This document shows positions 19,232 to 28,867 of a DNA stretch of 64,000 nt, piece by piece. The notes under the pieces are model-generated. The model worked only from the letters and a program-made list of their open reading frames with translations. It searched no databases and was not told where the DNA came from. Where the stretch lies: NCBI GenBank assembly GCA_016887485.1, contig CP069394.1:1860001-1924000 (forward strand), read 5' to 3'. The position numbers were made by a program, and so were the translations under genes. The DNA is from Chloroflexota bacterium. GTDB taxonomy: Bacteria; Chloroflexota; Anaerolineae; Anaerolineales; Anaerolineaceae. How positions within the stretch are numbered: position 1 is the first letter of the stretch; each line of letters starts with the position of its first letter.

Positions 19232-19969
19232 ATGCCCATATCATCCCATCCCATCATCGGTATCACAGGCGGTAACGTCAAAAATAAGACGGGGAGCTAC
19301 GCCTTCAATGTCGGCCAGGCTTATGTGACCGCCATTCGGCACGCGGGCGGTATCCCCCTCCTGATCCCATTGGGAACCGGGAAAGCCGACCTGCACAGGA
19401 TCTCCCAGTTGGTTGATGGCGTTCTTTTCACCGGCGGTGGGGATATTGAGACCAAACGCTTCAACGGGCAGGGCCATCCCCGGGTCTATGGTATCTCCCC
19501 ACTGCGGGATAAACTGGAATTCACTCTGATGGACATAGCCCTCAAGGATCACAAGCCCCTGCTGGCGATCTGTCGCGGGATCCAGGTGCTCAATGTGACT
19601 TTTGGCGGCGGTCTCTACACCGATATCGCAGACCAGCTGGAAAACGCCCTCAAACATGACTGGTACCCCAATTACCCCCGAGATAAACATGCCCATACCG
19701 TCAGCTTGAAGCAAGACAGCATCCTGCACGAGATCTTCCAGGCGGATGACGTCCCCGTGAACAGCCTCCACCACCAGGGCGTGGGAAAAGTCGGTGATGG
19801 TCTGGAAGCCGTCGCCTTCGCGCCGGATGGACTGGTTGAGGGACTGTTTGTCAAAGACCAAAACTTCGCAGTCGGCGTCCAGTGGCATCCGGAATGCCTG
19901 CCGGATGATTCGCCAATGCAAGCACTCTTTAAGGCCTTCATCACCGCCTGCCAAAATCCCATCGAATAA
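19232..19969 (+). CDS. Gamma-glutamyl-gamma-aminobutyrate hydrolase family (class I GATase-like)
   Basis: 245 residues, start supported by CAGGAGGGTCC before the ATG. Class I glutamine-amidotransferase fold: the nucleophile Cys in PLLAICRGIQVLN, the oxyanion FTGGGDI segment, and the His-Glu pair in GVQWHPEC. The PuuD-like peptidase C26 branch hydrolyses gamma-glutamyl amides such as gamma-Glu-GABA. No putrescine-pathway genes are nearby, so the substrate is open. Confidence 0.88.
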   Translation: MPISSHPIIGITGGNVKNKTGSYAFNVGQAYVTAIRHAGGIPLLIPLGTGKADLHRISQLVDGVLFTGGGDIETKRFNGQGHPRVYGISPLRDKLEFTLMDIALKDHKPLLAICRGIQVLNVTFGGGLYTDIADQLENALKHDWYPNYPRDKHAHTVSLKQDSILHEIFQADDVPVNSLHHQGVGKVGDGLEAVAFAPDGLVEGLFVKDQNFAVGVQWHPECLPDDSPMQALFKAFITACQNPIE

Positions 19970-20009
19970 AACAGATCGCAACCAACCTTCCCAATCCGGG
20001 CATCAATGT

Positions 20010-20015
20010 TAGAAT
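20010..20015 (+). promoter_or_regulatory. Probable galE -10 box
   Basis: TGTTAGAAT gives an extended -10 (TAGAAT) about 38 bp before the galE start. No good -35 lies upstream, which extended -10 promoters tolerate. Confidence 0.35.
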
Positions 20016-20052
20016 GGGAGGGTCAAAATTCATTCCAAAAGGAGTGTGCTCA

Positions 20053-21072
20053 ATGAAGGTATTGATTACCGGAGGCGCCGGCTATATCGGCAGCACCATT
20101 TGCTCCGCCCTCGAAGACAACGGCCATACCCCCATCATTCTCGATTCGCTGGTCACCGGCCGCAAAGAATTCACCAAAGACCACATCTTCTATCATGCGG
20201 ATATCGCAGATAAAGAGGCTGTCCAACAGATCTTCACTGACCATCCGGACATCGCCGCCACCATCCACTGTGCGGCCCTGATCGTCGTCCCCGAATCCGT
20301 CTCCCGGCCTTTCGATTATTATCGCGAGAATGTGGTTAAATCAATGGGGTTCTTTCACCAGCTTTCCGAACTGGGTTTCCCCCGGGTGGTGTTCAGCTCC
20401 TCTGCCGCCATCTATGATGTCGTGCCCGATTTCATGGTGACGGAAGAATCCCCGCTGAAACCCAGCAGCCCCTATTCCCGCACCAAATACATGATGGAAA
20501 TGATCCTACAGGACTTCGCCCACGCTTATGGGCTCAAGGCCATTGCCCTGCGTTATTTCAACCCGATCGGCGCTGACCCGCAGATGCGCTCCGGGATGCA
20601 CATCAAAGAACCCAGCCATATCCTGGGCAAACTGGTCTCCGTTGCAATGGAAGAAGAACCTGTCTTCAACATCACAGGCACCGGCTGGCCCACTCGGGAT
20701 GGCACGGGCATTCGGGACTACATCCATGTTTGGGATCTGGCTCAGGCGCATGTCAAAGCCGTTGAAAACTTTGATGAGGTGATTGCCAAAGCCGCCGACC
20801 CCGAGACCCCCTATGCCGTCATCAACCTCGGCACAGGTAAAGGCGTCACGGTGCGCGAATTGGTGGATGCCTTCCAGAAGGTCTTCGGTCATCAGATCAA
20901 TATTGAAGAGAAGCCGCCTCGCCCGGGTGATGTCGCCGGCGCTTATGCCAACGCAGACAAAGCCAAGAAATTCCTGGGTTGGGAAGCTGAATTACCTATC
21001 GAAAAGGGCATCGAAGATGCGCTCAAATGGGGCGAGATCAGAGAACAAATCCTGGATTTCAGCAACGACTAA
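20053..21072 (+). CDS. galE: UDP-glucose 4-epimerase
   Basis: 339 residues from the ATG at 20053 (AAAAGGAG upstream). Extended short-chain dehydrogenase: NAD-binding TGGAGYIGS at the N terminus, FSSSAAIYD supplying the catalytic Ser, YSRTKYMME with Tyr and Lys, and ALRYFNPIGADP. The late DGTGIRDYIHVWDLAQAH block is typical of GalE. It interconverts UDP-glucose and UDP-galactose; with galK at 29.8 kb this gives part of the Leloir pathway, though the genes are not linked. Confidence 0.93.
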   Translation: MKVLITGGAGYIGSTICSALEDNGHTPIILDSLVTGRKEFTKDHIFYHADIADKEAVQQIFTDHPDIAATIHCAALIVVPESVSRPFDYYRENVVKSMGFFHQLSELGFPRVVFSSSAAIYDVVPDFMVTEESPLKPSSPYSRTKYMMEMILQDFAHAYGLKAIALRYFNPIGADPQMRSGMHIKEPSHILGKLVSVAMEEEPVFNITGTGWPTRDGTGIRDYIHVWDLAQAHVKAVENFDEVIAKAADPETPYAVINLGTGKGVTVRELVDAFQKVFGHQINIEEKPPRPGDVAGAYANADKAKKFLGWEAELPIEKGIEDALKWGEIREQILDFSND

Positions 21073-21091
21073 CTCTCCAATTATCCAAAAA

Positions 21092-21146
21092 GATTGCTTC
21101 TCTCTCCGTTCCACTCCCGGGACGATGGCGCAAGCTCGTAATGACA
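21092..21146. repeat. Dispersed GATTGCTTC...AATGACA repeat, single unit
   Basis: GATTGCTTC at 21092-21100 and TCGTAATGACA at 21136-21146 match the two ends of the left arm of the inverted-repeat element at 37952-38035. It lies directly after galE and has no coding capacity. Confidence 0.5.
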
Positions 21147-21151
21147 AAATC

Positions 21152-21180
21152 AGAGCCGGTGGTCACCACCGGCTCTTTCT
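21152..21180 (+). terminator. Terminator between convergent galE and ThuA genes
   Basis: AGAGCCGGTG-GTCAC-CACCGGCTCT followed by TTCT. The perfect 10-bp stem could serve both converging transcripts. Confidence 0.75.
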
Positions 21181-21202
21181 ATTCTCCTATTTATTTATCA
21201 AA

Positions 21203-21931
21203 TCAATCTAATGGCTCAAGCGGCTCAGGTACATGCCCGAATTCTACAGTATGCTGTTTGTGATCCGCCGCCCAAAGACAGGCATTCGTAATCACCTGCT
21301 GGATATTTTTGTCATAATAGATCGGGAAAGTCTCATGGCCCGGGGCGAAGTAGAACACCCGCCCAAAGCCCCGCTGCCAGCAGCAGCCGCTGCGGAAGAC
21401 ATCGCCACCTGCGAACCAGCTCACAAAGACCAACACATCCGGCTCGGGGATGTCAAAATACTCACCGTACATTTCTGTGTGAGGCAGCTCAAAATGCAGG
21501 CCCACGCCCTTGGTGATCGGATGCCCGTTGGCGATGGTCCAAATGCGTTCCTTTTCGGCGGCCTCCCGCCAGCGCAGGTTACAGGAAGTCCCCATCATCC
21601 GTTTGAAGATCTTTGAGAAATGTCCGGAATGCAGCACGATCAACCCCATACCGTTCAGGACCCGCTCCTGCACCCGATCCACAATCGCATCCTGGACTTC
21701 ACCGTGCGCCATGTGTCCCCACCAAATCAACACATCGGTATCATCCAGCACTTCCTGGGTCAGGCCGTGTTCGGGTTCATCCAGCGTGGCTGTCCGCACC
21801 TGGAAGCCGCCAGTGCGCAGGAAACCCGCAATCGCCCCATGAATGCCTTCCGGATAAATCGCCAGGACTACGGGGTCGGCTCTCTCATGGCGAAATTCAT
21901 TCCAAACCGTGACTTTAGGTTTATTATCCAT
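21203..21931 (-). CDS. ThuA-like domain protein
   Basis: 242 residues matching the ThuA family: [11 protein letters not shown] at the start, [34 protein letters not shown] and the terminal [14 protein letters not shown] block. The fold is amidotransferase-like and the family is linked to trehalose or other sugar-derivative use, often beside Gfo/Idh/MocA oxidoreductases. Here the upstream neighbour is exactly such a gene, but broken, so the pathway it served may be decaying. Confidence 0.88.
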   Translation of the reverse strand: MDNKPKVTVWNEFRHERADPVVLAIYPEGIHGAIAGFLRTGGFQVRTATLDEPEHGLTQEVLDDTDVLIWWGHMAHGEVQDAIVDRVQERVLNGMGLIVLHSGHFSKIFKRMMGTSCNLRWREAAEKERIWTIANGHPITKGVGLHFELPHTEMYGEYFDIPEPDVLVFVSWFAGGDVFRSGCCWQRGFGRVFYFAPGHETFPIYYDKNIQQVITNACLWAADHKQHTVEFGHVPEPLEPLD

Positions 21932-21943
21932 TCGCTCTCCTGT

Positions 21944-22284
21944 CTATTTCTCAATTGTCGCAATCTGGCCGCCATTTTGCGCGGACAGGCGAATCGCATC
22001 ATAGAGCCGGATCATTCGCAGACCCACCTCCGGCGGGCTGGGGTTCCCAATCTTCCCGGCGCGGACATTCAGGAATGTATCCCATACTGGTGATGCCGGG
22101 TGGACGGTGTTTGCCGCCAGGTGCCGGCAGCGACAAACCCCTCAGCGAGCTTGTCTATGGATGGCTGATAGGGGTCACAAAGACCGACAACATCTGCTTG
22201 TTTGTTCTTGTATATATTATGGATATGAAAATGACTGATTTTCCCGCAGCCAACAACCCCCGCACGGATCTTCTTAGGGGCCAT
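21944..22284 (-). pseudogene. Gfo/Idh/MocA oxidoreductase, internally deleted and frameshifted
   Basis: The start is intact: GGAGG before ATG 22284, then the NAD(P)-binding IRAGVVGCGKISHFHIHNI and VVGLCDPYQPS, about 60 residues. The normal C terminus is also present but in a different frame: LAANTVHPASPVWDTFLNV, then a GLRMIRLYDAIRLSA end and a TAG at 21944. Between them nearly all of the substrate domain (some 250 residues of a 350-residue family) is missing. The join near 22110 shifts frame, so the intact 5' part reads to a stop at 22069. Confidence 0.85.
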
Positions 22285-22348
22285 ACTGCCTCCTCGCAAA
22301 AATTAATTTACGAAATTCACTCCCCCCTTTTTACACCAGTCAGAAAAG

Positions 22349-23242
22349 CTAATCCCGTTCAATAATCGCCATCTGAATGGCTGTGGTGTGCTCGGCCAAA
22401 ATACCCAGTAGGAAAGCGAGAATGCTCAGCACAAACAGGATCACGCTGGAATTTGGCACATAGAGCCTGGCGTTTTGGATGATGCTGATGATCATGCTTA
22501 CCAGCCCCAGCAAGAATGAAACAATCGTTACCGGCAGGAACACCCGCATCGGCTCAAAGAGCAGGATGATCTTGAAAATGATCGTCGTAAAGCGGAAACC
22601 ATCCCGGAAGAGTCGGATCTTGCTGGCACCGGCTTTGCGTGCCTGGATGTTGATTGGCACATACTTGATGTTATAGCCACCCTTCAACAGAGCCAGGGTA
22701 CTGGTTGTCGGATAGGAAAAACGCTGAGGAAAAAGGTAATAAAATTTCTTGACCACATCCGCTTTGAAAATTCGGAAACCGGAGGTCAGGTCTTCAATCT
22801 TGAAACCTGTCAATTGCGATGCCAGGCCGTTATAGAACTTATTGGCCAGGTTGCGGTACCAGGTGCCATCGGATTTGAAAGGACGAGCACCCACCACCAG
22901 ATCATATTCGCCCAGGTAGGGCAGCATCTTGAGGATATCCTCAGGGTCATGCTGACCATCACTATCCATGCAAATGATGGCGTCGCCGGTAGCCGTCTTG
23001 ATCCCGGTCTTGATAGTTGCGCCATTGCCCTTATTGTAAGGATGACGAACAACTTTGAGTGCACTAGGGTAATCAGCTTGTAAGGTCTTCAGGGTTTCAT
23101 AACTGTTATCCACTGAGCCATCATCAACGGCCACAATCTCCCAATCCATATCCATCCTGACAAAGAGCTCAATGATTTTAAGAATTGAGGAGGAGATAAC
23201 CTCTTCTTCGTTATACACCGGCAGGACAATTGAATATTTCAT
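22349..23242 (-). CDS. Family 2 glycosyltransferase, DPM1/ArnC-like with C-terminal membrane helices
   Basis: 297 residues. GT-A domain first: IVLPVYNEEEVI, VDDGSVDNSY, and CMDSDGQHDPEDI with the DxD metal site. Two transmembrane helices follow near the C terminus (VFLPVTIVSFLLGLVSMIIS; SVILFVLSILAFLLGILAEH). Such enzymes transfer a sugar from a nucleotide donor to polyprenyl phosphate, making the donor for outward-facing GT-C enzymes. It lies beside a methyltransferase and two multi-helix membrane proteins, which could form one envelope-glycan unit. Confidence 0.88.
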   Translation of the reverse strand: MKYSIVLPVYNEEEVISSSILKIIELFVRMDMDWEIVAVDDGSVDNSYETLKTLQADYPSALKVVRHPYNKGNGATIKTGIKTATGDAIICMDSDGQHDPEDILKMLPYLGEYDLVVGARPFKSDGTWYRNLANKFYNGLASQLTGFKIEDLTSGFRIFKADVVKKFYYLFPQRFSYPTTSTLALLKGGYNIKYVPINIQARKAGASKIRLFRDGFRFTTIIFKIILLFEPMRVFLPVTIVSFLLGLVSMIISIIQNARLYVPNSSVILFVLSILAFLLGILAEHTTAIQMAIIERD

Positions 23243-23259
23243 AGGACTTCCCTTACTGA

Positions 23260-23949
23260 CTATTTCGCTTTCACCTGAAATTGACCAATTAAATTGAGCA
23301 GGACCAACCTGTTTGGAAAGAAGGCTGTCCGCTCCAGCCTGAAACCATTATCCAATATCCCTTGCTTCAACAGATAGACATTGTTCCGATGGTACTCATG
23401 GTATTTATTGTAACCGACCATGAAGCGGCCGATCTTATATAACGTGCTTTCCGTCGGGCCTGACATAATCAACCTGCCGCCCGGTTTCAACTTGCGGGCA
23501 ATCAACTGGATTCCCGCCGGCAGGTCATCCAAATGTTCCAGCACTTCCACCGCATAGAGCACATCCAATGAACCATCCGGGACTGAATCCAGACTGGTGG
23601 AAAATTCAACAGGCAGGTTCAGCTCTTCAGCCACAGCCTGCGCATATTGAGGGAACAAATCCACAGCATACACTTTGGCAGTATGCTCCACCAGGGTCGG
23701 CAGGAAAGCACCAAACCCGCAGCCGAATTCACATACGACCATCTCCGGTTTAAGCGCAAAGAGCTGAAAGACCCCGTCATAACGCCGCCAGAAGATCTCC
23801 CGGATCAGTGGATTTTTATTTAGGTAACTTGGGATAGCCATTTCCGCCTGGTCGGACTCTGAGATTTCACCAGTTAAATTTGATGTGTTAATAATCTTCT
23901 CAACCAGCGACTGATCAATACGCTCAATCCGTGGGTTCCCTTTTTTCAT
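23260..23949 (-). CDS. Class I SAM-dependent methyltransferase
   Basis: 229 residues from the ATG at 23949 (AGGAAAGC upstream; the 17-residue longer start lacks this). Motif I MVVCEFGCGFGAFLPTL, the acidic end of beta2 (YAVDLF), LDVLYAVEVLEHLDD as motif II, and KLKPGGRLIMSGP as motif III. It is a type-11 methyltransferase of unknown acceptor; the position 17 bp upstream of a glycosyltransferase gene suggests a lipid or glycan target. Confidence 0.85.
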   Translation of the reverse strand: MKKGNPRIERIDQSLVEKIINTSNLTGEISESDQAEMAIPSYLNKNPLIREIFWRRYDGVFQLFALKPEMVVCEFGCGFGAFLPTLVEHTAKVYAVDLFPQYAQAVAEELNLPVEFSTSLDSVPDGSLDVLYAVEVLEHLDDLPAGIQLIARKLKPGGRLIMSGPTESTLYKIGRFMVGYNKYHEYHRNNVYLLKQGILDNGFRLERTAFFPNRLVLLNLIGQFQVKAK

Positions 23950-24032
23950 TGCTTTCCTATTTATACATGAAATTTCTGATTGTTCTTTGCCGCTTGGCAT
24001 AGTCTTATATATTTACTCTAGATAATTTTTAT

Positions 24033-25490
24033 TTACAATTCTGTCTTAGGTAATGTTCCGTTACAAGAATAATTGGAACTAATTTTTAATGCCAAGAAGA
24101 AGATCATAAGCGGCAGAATATGGATATACATTCTATTCGCACTGTCATACCAGAGGCTGTGATAATTTCCCTTAATGTATCCAAGAATCACGATCATGCT
24201 GAAAAAGGCAAAGATAAGGATATTGAAATATTTGACCAAAATTTCACTTAAACAACTCTTCCTAGCCTTCACGAGTAAAAGCAGAAAAACAACACCCCAA
24301 AAAGTAGCATACCATTTGCCTGTAGCAAACATGGTCTGGAGGTTGTCCCATACATCAAAGAATATCTTTTCCGATTTGAGTAGGAACACTCCAACAAGGA
24401 GTATGCTGATTCCGATCACGAGTAAAGGGTTTATCACAGATAAAATTTTATCTCGTACCCAACGGTTTCCTGTTATTATGACAAAAATGACCAGGGCAAC
24501 CAGACCAATTATAACTAAACGTAACTGAGAAACATTCATCAAATTTGAGAAAGCTATCGGATTGATCCGGATCATCACCATATTCCAAATGATCTGAAAA
24601 ACCAGATAGGGCAGAAATACCCATAATGACTTTCGATAAGAAATATGACGTGTAGCTAAGGTGAGGACAATCACCAATGATGCAAGGATCACATTCTCAG
24701 AACGCGTCATTCCCAATAGAATTAAGAAGATCGCAGTGATGCCCAGCCAGGAATCGTTGTTTTCTCGAATTGCAAAATATAGCGAGGCAACAACCAAGAA
24801 AAAACTGAGGCCGGTATCAAGATTGGTATGGATGTAAAACTGAGCTATCCAATACAGATTGGATGAAACCAATAATCCAACGCTTAAACCGGCAAGTAAA
24901 TAGGGAACAAGCTTGGATTCCGTTAAGCCGCGACTTGCCTTAAAAACCATATATCCAAAAACAACCAAAAATGTAAAACTAATAATGGGTTGGATGAACC
25001 AGGTGTATTCATAACCAAACAGCATGCCAATTGTCTGGATAATTGGGACAAACGCACCCCACTGCAGAGGGGATGCGAAATACCACTCGGCAAGTCCCGT
25101 TTGCAGGATGTTCTTACTCATGACAATTAAATATAGGGAATCTGGCGAAGCAAAAACGTAGCCCTTTTGAAAAAAGAATTTGCTTCCCAAAACAAAAAAA
25201 GCGCCACTAAACAGGTACCAAAGATTTCTCCATTGCAGTTTAAAAAATGTTTTTCTAGAAATAATCCATTTGGATATTAGAAGCAAGACAATTTCAAAAC
25301 CCATCAAAATGGAGAGAATTTGAATGGATAGGGCAACCTGAAACATCGTTAATAATACGGCGGTAATAAAATAGCCAAATAATCCTAAAAGGATAGCCAG
25401 AAACGAAAGAAAGAAATCCGTAATCTTTTCCCTGAAATGGACTGCAATAGCACAGCCCAGCAAGAAAATTTCAATCAAAAATAAAATCAT
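24033..25490 (-). CDS. Polytopic membrane protein, possible GT-C glycosyltransferase
   Basis: About 485 residues with around 12 hydrophobic segments and few polar loops. No family motif is certain. Conserved-looking spots are a first extracytoplasmic loop after GYVFASPDSLYLIVM and the loop GMTRSENVILASL, which would suit an oligosaccharyl- or mannosyl-transferase-like GT-C protein. The start at 25490 (MILFLIEIF) is favoured; a longer form from 25511 is possible. It overlaps the end of the upstream membrane-protein gene, so the two are coupled. Lower GC than the flanks. Confidence 0.65.
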   Translation of the reverse strand: MILFLIEIFLLGCAIAVHFREKITDFFLSFLAILLGLFGYFITAVLLTMFQVALSIQILSILMGFEIVLLLISKWIISRKTFFKLQWRNLWYLFSGAFFVLGSKFFFQKGYVFASPDSLYLIVMSKNILQTGLAEWYFASPLQWGAFVPIIQTIGMLFGYEYTWFIQPIISFTFLVVFGYMVFKASRGLTESKLVPYLLAGLSVGLLVSSNLYWIAQFYIHTNLDTGLSFFLVVASLYFAIRENNDSWLGITAIFLILLGMTRSENVILASLVIVLTLATRHISYRKSLWVFLPYLVFQIIWNMVMIRINPIAFSNLMNVSQLRLVIIGLVALVIFVIITGNRWVRDKILSVINPLLVIGISILLVGVFLLKSEKIFFDVWDNLQTMFATGKWYATFWGVVFLLLLVKARKSCLSEILVKYFNILIFAFFSMIVILGYIKGNYHSLWYDSANRMYIHILPLMIFFLALKISSNYSCNGTLPKTEL

Positions 25491-26970
25491 TGAACAATCC
25501 CAGATCATCAAGTTGTTCTTCAGGAATCAGTAATATATCATCCAGATATGTAAATACGACTATGGGTGTTGTGACGGCAAGTTCAGCCTTATAGAAATAG
25601 AATGTACCATCCCGACCCCTATTCCAGGTGGACCAATCATTCAATTGCAGTAAGCGTTCATAGTCTTCAATTGAAAGCTCACCCGGGTAATCCAATATGT
25701 ATATATTTTCATGGTAATTAATGCGGTTCAATCGGGCAACATTTTCATCCTCTGCAAGGAAAGAACCTTGGGCCAAAATGAGCTCACTATCCCGCAATTG
25801 CTGGAAAAAGCCCAATGACATAACAGTTGTATCGCTTGGGTAAACTATCCTCACCAATCTATTAAACGTCCTGTCATCAACATTTCTGACCCGTAAAGTG
25901 ATCTTATCAAACCAAATATAATGCGCAAAAATATTAACGAGGAGAATTAGGCTAAACAGGACAATTGATAATGACGGCACAACCCAATAAATTATCTTCA
26001 GAAGTAGATAAAAAAAACTGGGCAAAACAATGTACAGGTTTTTTGTTAACGTATCAGGTCGATAAGCTCTAAACACAATAGCAAACAGAATTAAAACCCC
26101 ACTCAAAATCAAGTAGTCACCTAAGTAGCGCAGAGTTTCCCAGTGAACAATCCTGTAATGAAAATCGCTTTTCTTTAAAATTAAATATCCAGAACCCAGT
26201 ATTAGAATAAGCGTCAGGAAGAGGCAGACCCATTCATTTATTTTTACGGCCAACAATAAAAATTGGCTTGGTTTTGGAAGAATCCCTAGAGAAGTGGAAT
26301 CCATCACCAAATCAATTTTGACACCAACGGGTATTGGTACGACAGTCTTAACCCCATCCCAAACGACAATGGCTTCAGAATCCTTTTCCGATGTTGAGAG
26401 CATGAAGGAAAGACCACCCGTCATTTCCCTGGAATAAAACAATTCACCTCCAGGGGGAATCGTCACCGAATCCATATAAATTGTTCCATCGAAAGTGACA
26501 TCCGTCCAGGGAATACTTGTCTTAATTGGGCCTATAAAATTCTCAAACACTACTGGCCCAGAATCAGGCGTGATGGACACTTCTAATGTATGGAGTGTTC
26601 TAACGCTGAATTTTTGCACCGGGAGCAAAATATAAAGGACCCCAGTAATAACCAGGCTAATAAAAACAATGATTAAACAAAGTTTTCGCTTTGCCTTCAA
26701 ACCATTGAGAATTGGCGTAATAACAAAGAGAGACACTATGAAGAAAAAAGTGAAAATGCTGATGAAAACGAAGATTTTATTAATTGTTGGTGTAATAAAA
26801 AAATCCAGGAATCGCACAAAAACAAACAGGGTTAGTGAAGCAGCAAAAAACACATTATAGATGGATGTCCACTGCCAGAATCCTTTGAATAAATCCTGCA
26901 ATTGCCGTATTTTGGTTTTGCTTTTTTGTCGATTAGGAACCATATCGGACATTATAACATTACTCACCAA
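25471..26970 (-). CDS. Large membrane protein of unknown function
   Basis: 499 residues. Three or so transmembrane helices lie in residues 35-125, then a beta-rich extracytoplasmic domain (about 130-220, with DSGPVVFENF and PPGGELFYSREMTGGLSFML), four to five more helices (about 225-355), and a soluble C-terminal domain (TFNRLVRIVYPSDTTVMSLG). I do not recognise the family. The overlap with the next membrane protein and nearness to a DPM1-like glycosyltransferase suggest a role in assembling a surface glycan. The N-terminal start is ambiguous among three Met. Confidence 0.6.
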   Translation of the reverse strand: MVSNVIMSDMVPNRQKSKTKIRQLQDLFKGFWQWTSIYNVFFAASLTLFVFVRFLDFFITPTINKIFVFISIFTFFFIVSLFVITPILNGLKAKRKLCLIIVFISLVITGVLYILLPVQKFSVRTLHTLEVSITPDSGPVVFENFIGPIKTSIPWTDVTFDGTIYMDSVTIPPGGELFYSREMTGGLSFMLSTSEKDSEAIVVWDGVKTVVPIPVGVKIDLVMDSTSLGILPKPSQFLLLAVKINEWVCLFLTLILILGSGYLILKKSDFHYRIVHWETLRYLGDYLILSGVLILFAIVFRAYRPDTLTKNLYIVLPSFFYLLLKIIYWVVPSLSIVLFSLILLVNIFAHYIWFDKITLRVRNVDDRTFNRLVRIVYPSDTTVMSLGFFQQLRDSELILAQGSFLAEDENVARLNRINYHENIYILDYPGELSIEDYERLLQLNDWSTWNRGRDGTFYFYKAELAVTTPIVVFTYLDDILLIPEEQLDDLGLFNDFIFD

Positions 26971-27032
26971 AGCACTTGAACTTCAAGTTCTTTCGTCATA
27001 GGAAAGGTACTTTCTCTCTGAAAAATCCAATC

Positions 27033-27668
27033 CTATTTCATTAACTTGTCTATAAACGGCAGCCGCAAAGCCATTAAGGCCAACAGGATCGCACCTAAAA
27101 TCAGCGGCAGGGCATATTCTCCTTGAAGGGTCAAAAGATTTCCTTTGACCGCCAGCAGGAAATGTGCGATGACCAATATACCCGCCAAATAGGTCAGCCG
27201 ATGCAGCCGGACCCAACCCTTACCAATCTTGCGCTGAAGAATGCGGAAAGACGTTACGGACAACGCCAACAAAATTAATAATGCGATCAGGCCAATGATG
27301 ATGAAGGGCTTAGTCTCGATTTCCGCCCAGATCAGCCCAAAATCCAGCCCGTAGTCCCACCAGACAAAAATCAAAAAGTGCAAAACAGCATAAAATGCGG
27401 CATAGAGGCCGAGAGGTTTTCGCACGTGGCGGATGAGAGGGAAGTGAAATAGTCTGCGAATCGGCGTGATAGCCAGGGTCAGCACAAGGAAGACCACCGC
27501 AATCTTACCAGTTGTTTGCAGGGCAGCCTCGATGGGATTGAAGCCCAGCTCACCCCGGACATAAGAACCAATCAATAAAACCAACGGCAAGACACCGGTG
27601 ATGTTAGCCAACACTTTCATTTGAAAGCGTTGGGATTCCTGCCTGCGGTCTTCAGTCTGTTGGTTCAT
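27033..27668 (-). CDS. msrQ: MsrQ, heme-binding membrane subunit of periplasmic-type Met-sulfoxide reductase
   Basis: 211 residues with about six transmembrane helices of the ferric-reductase-like (YedZ) family. Heme-ligand His candidates are in LYAAFYAVLHFLIF and RLHRLTYLAGILVIAH. MsrQ passes electrons from the quinone pool or flavin reductase to MsrP. It lies 33 bp downstream of msrP in the same direction. Confidence 0.88.
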   Translation of the reverse strand: MNQQTEDRRQESQRFQMKVLANITGVLPLVLLIGSYVRGELGFNPIEAALQTTGKIAVVFLVLTLAITPIRRLFHFPLIRHVRKPLGLYAAFYAVLHFLIFVWWDYGLDFGLIWAEIETKPFIIIGLIALLILLALSVTSFRILQRKIGKGWVRLHRLTYLAGILVIAHFLLAVKGNLLTLQGEYALPLILGAILLALMALRLPFIDKLMK

Positions 27669-27701
27669 ACATCCCTATCCTTGATGTGAAATTTTTCTCT
27701 A

Positions 27702-28673
27702 CTAGAAATATACCGTAAGGTCCATCTCTTCATAGAGATAATCCACCTCATCAGCATAACCATTCATATATAGCGTATCCCGTCTTTGGTTCTCACCAAT
27801 CCGGATCTCGGTTCCCTGAGACCACCGGGGGTGATCCACGTCCGGGTTTACATTGGCATAAAAGCCATATTCCGACGGTGCGATGGTGTTCCACATCGTG
27901 TCAGGCTGGTCGGCCACGAGTGCAATTTTGACAATTGACTTAATGCTCTTAAAGCCATATTTCCAGGGCACCACCAGACGGATCGGTGCACCGTTTTGGG
28001 GCGGCAGCGATTCATTATACAACCCGGTCGCCAGCAGGGTGAGATCATTCAGGGCTTCATCCAACCGCAAGCCTTCCTGATAGGGGAAAGGAAAACGCGC
28101 TGAATTCACACCATCCATCACCTCCGGCAACACAGCCGTCTGGAATGCCACATACTTCGCCTCTGCGGTCGGCTCAACTTCTTCCAATAGCTGGCGCAGC
28201 GGGAATCCGTTCCAGGGGATCACCATTGACCAGCCTTCCACACAACGCATCCGGTAGATCCGTTCCTGCTGATCAAACTTCTCCAGAATCTCTGCCAGCG
28301 AAAAAGTCTGCGGCTTATTCACCAAACCGGTCACTTCCACAGACCAGGGGCCCGGTACGAAATCCGCCGCCAGGTCATCCACTTCTTCCTTATTGGTCGT
28401 AAATTCGTAGAAATTACAATACCCCGTCACGGCGCTGTAATCCGTCAATGGCGCACCCAACTCATCGGTCAGGCCGCTGAGCGTTGCCACGCTGCTGGGT
28501 GCGGTCTGGGTGGCTGTCTGAGTGGGAGAAGTCCGCGGTGCGCAACCCGCGAGGGCAGCACCTAAGCCTACAATCCCCATTTTCTTGAGGAAATCGCGCC
28601 TTGAATCATAAATGTGTTTGGGGGTGATTTCATTCTTGCTTAGCCGAACGGAACCTTGCTCTTTACGGGTCAT
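27702..28673 (-). CDS. msrP: MsrP, molybdopterin-dependent protein-methionine-sulfoxide reductase
   Basis: 323 residues from the ATG at 28673 (GAGAGGTACTGAA before it). Tat signal SRRDFLKKMGIVGLG followed by ALAGCAP, so it may also be lipidated. Sulfite-oxidase-fold catalytic domain with the Mo-ligand Cys in YRMRCVEGWSMVIPW, PLRQLLEEVEP, and the late VPWKYGFKSIKSIVKI. It repairs oxidised methionines in exported proteins, with MsrQ as partner. Confidence 0.92.
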   Translation of the reverse strand: MTRKEQGSVRLSKNEITPKHIYDSRRDFLKKMGIVGLGAALAGCAPRTSPTQTATQTAPSSVATLSGLTDELGAPLTDYSAVTGYCNFYEFTTNKEEVDDLAADFVPGPWSVEVTGLVNKPQTFSLAEILEKFDQQERIYRMRCVEGWSMVIPWNGFPLRQLLEEVEPTAEAKYVAFQTAVLPEVMDGVNSARFPFPYQEGLRLDEALNDLTLLATGLYNESLPPQNGAPIRLVVPWKYGFKSIKSIVKIALVADQPDTMWNTIAPSEYGFYANVNPDVDHPRWSQGTEIRIGENQRRDTLYMNGYADEVDYLYEEMDLTVYF

Positions 28674-28822
28674 TTCAGTACCTCTCAGTCCTTCAACCAT
28701 TATTCTGTTCGTCTATTGAAAAATTACAGGAACGGGGCTGCAACAACTGGGGTTAATTATACCTTTTCTGTCATAATACTCCCAAACCCCCGTTTGAATA
28801 TTTTTGGGGTTCTTCCCCATGT

Positions 28823-28828
28823 TATAAT
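28823..28828 (+). promoter_or_regulatory. Probable -10 box of the M50 protease operon
   Basis: TATAAT 40 bp before the M50 gene; upstream TTGAAT is 23 nt away, longer than ideal, so only the -10 is convincing. Confidence 0.35.
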
Positions 28829-28867
28829 CGACACGAGTTGAGCCTCCACTAAAAAAGTCGCCCTCAA

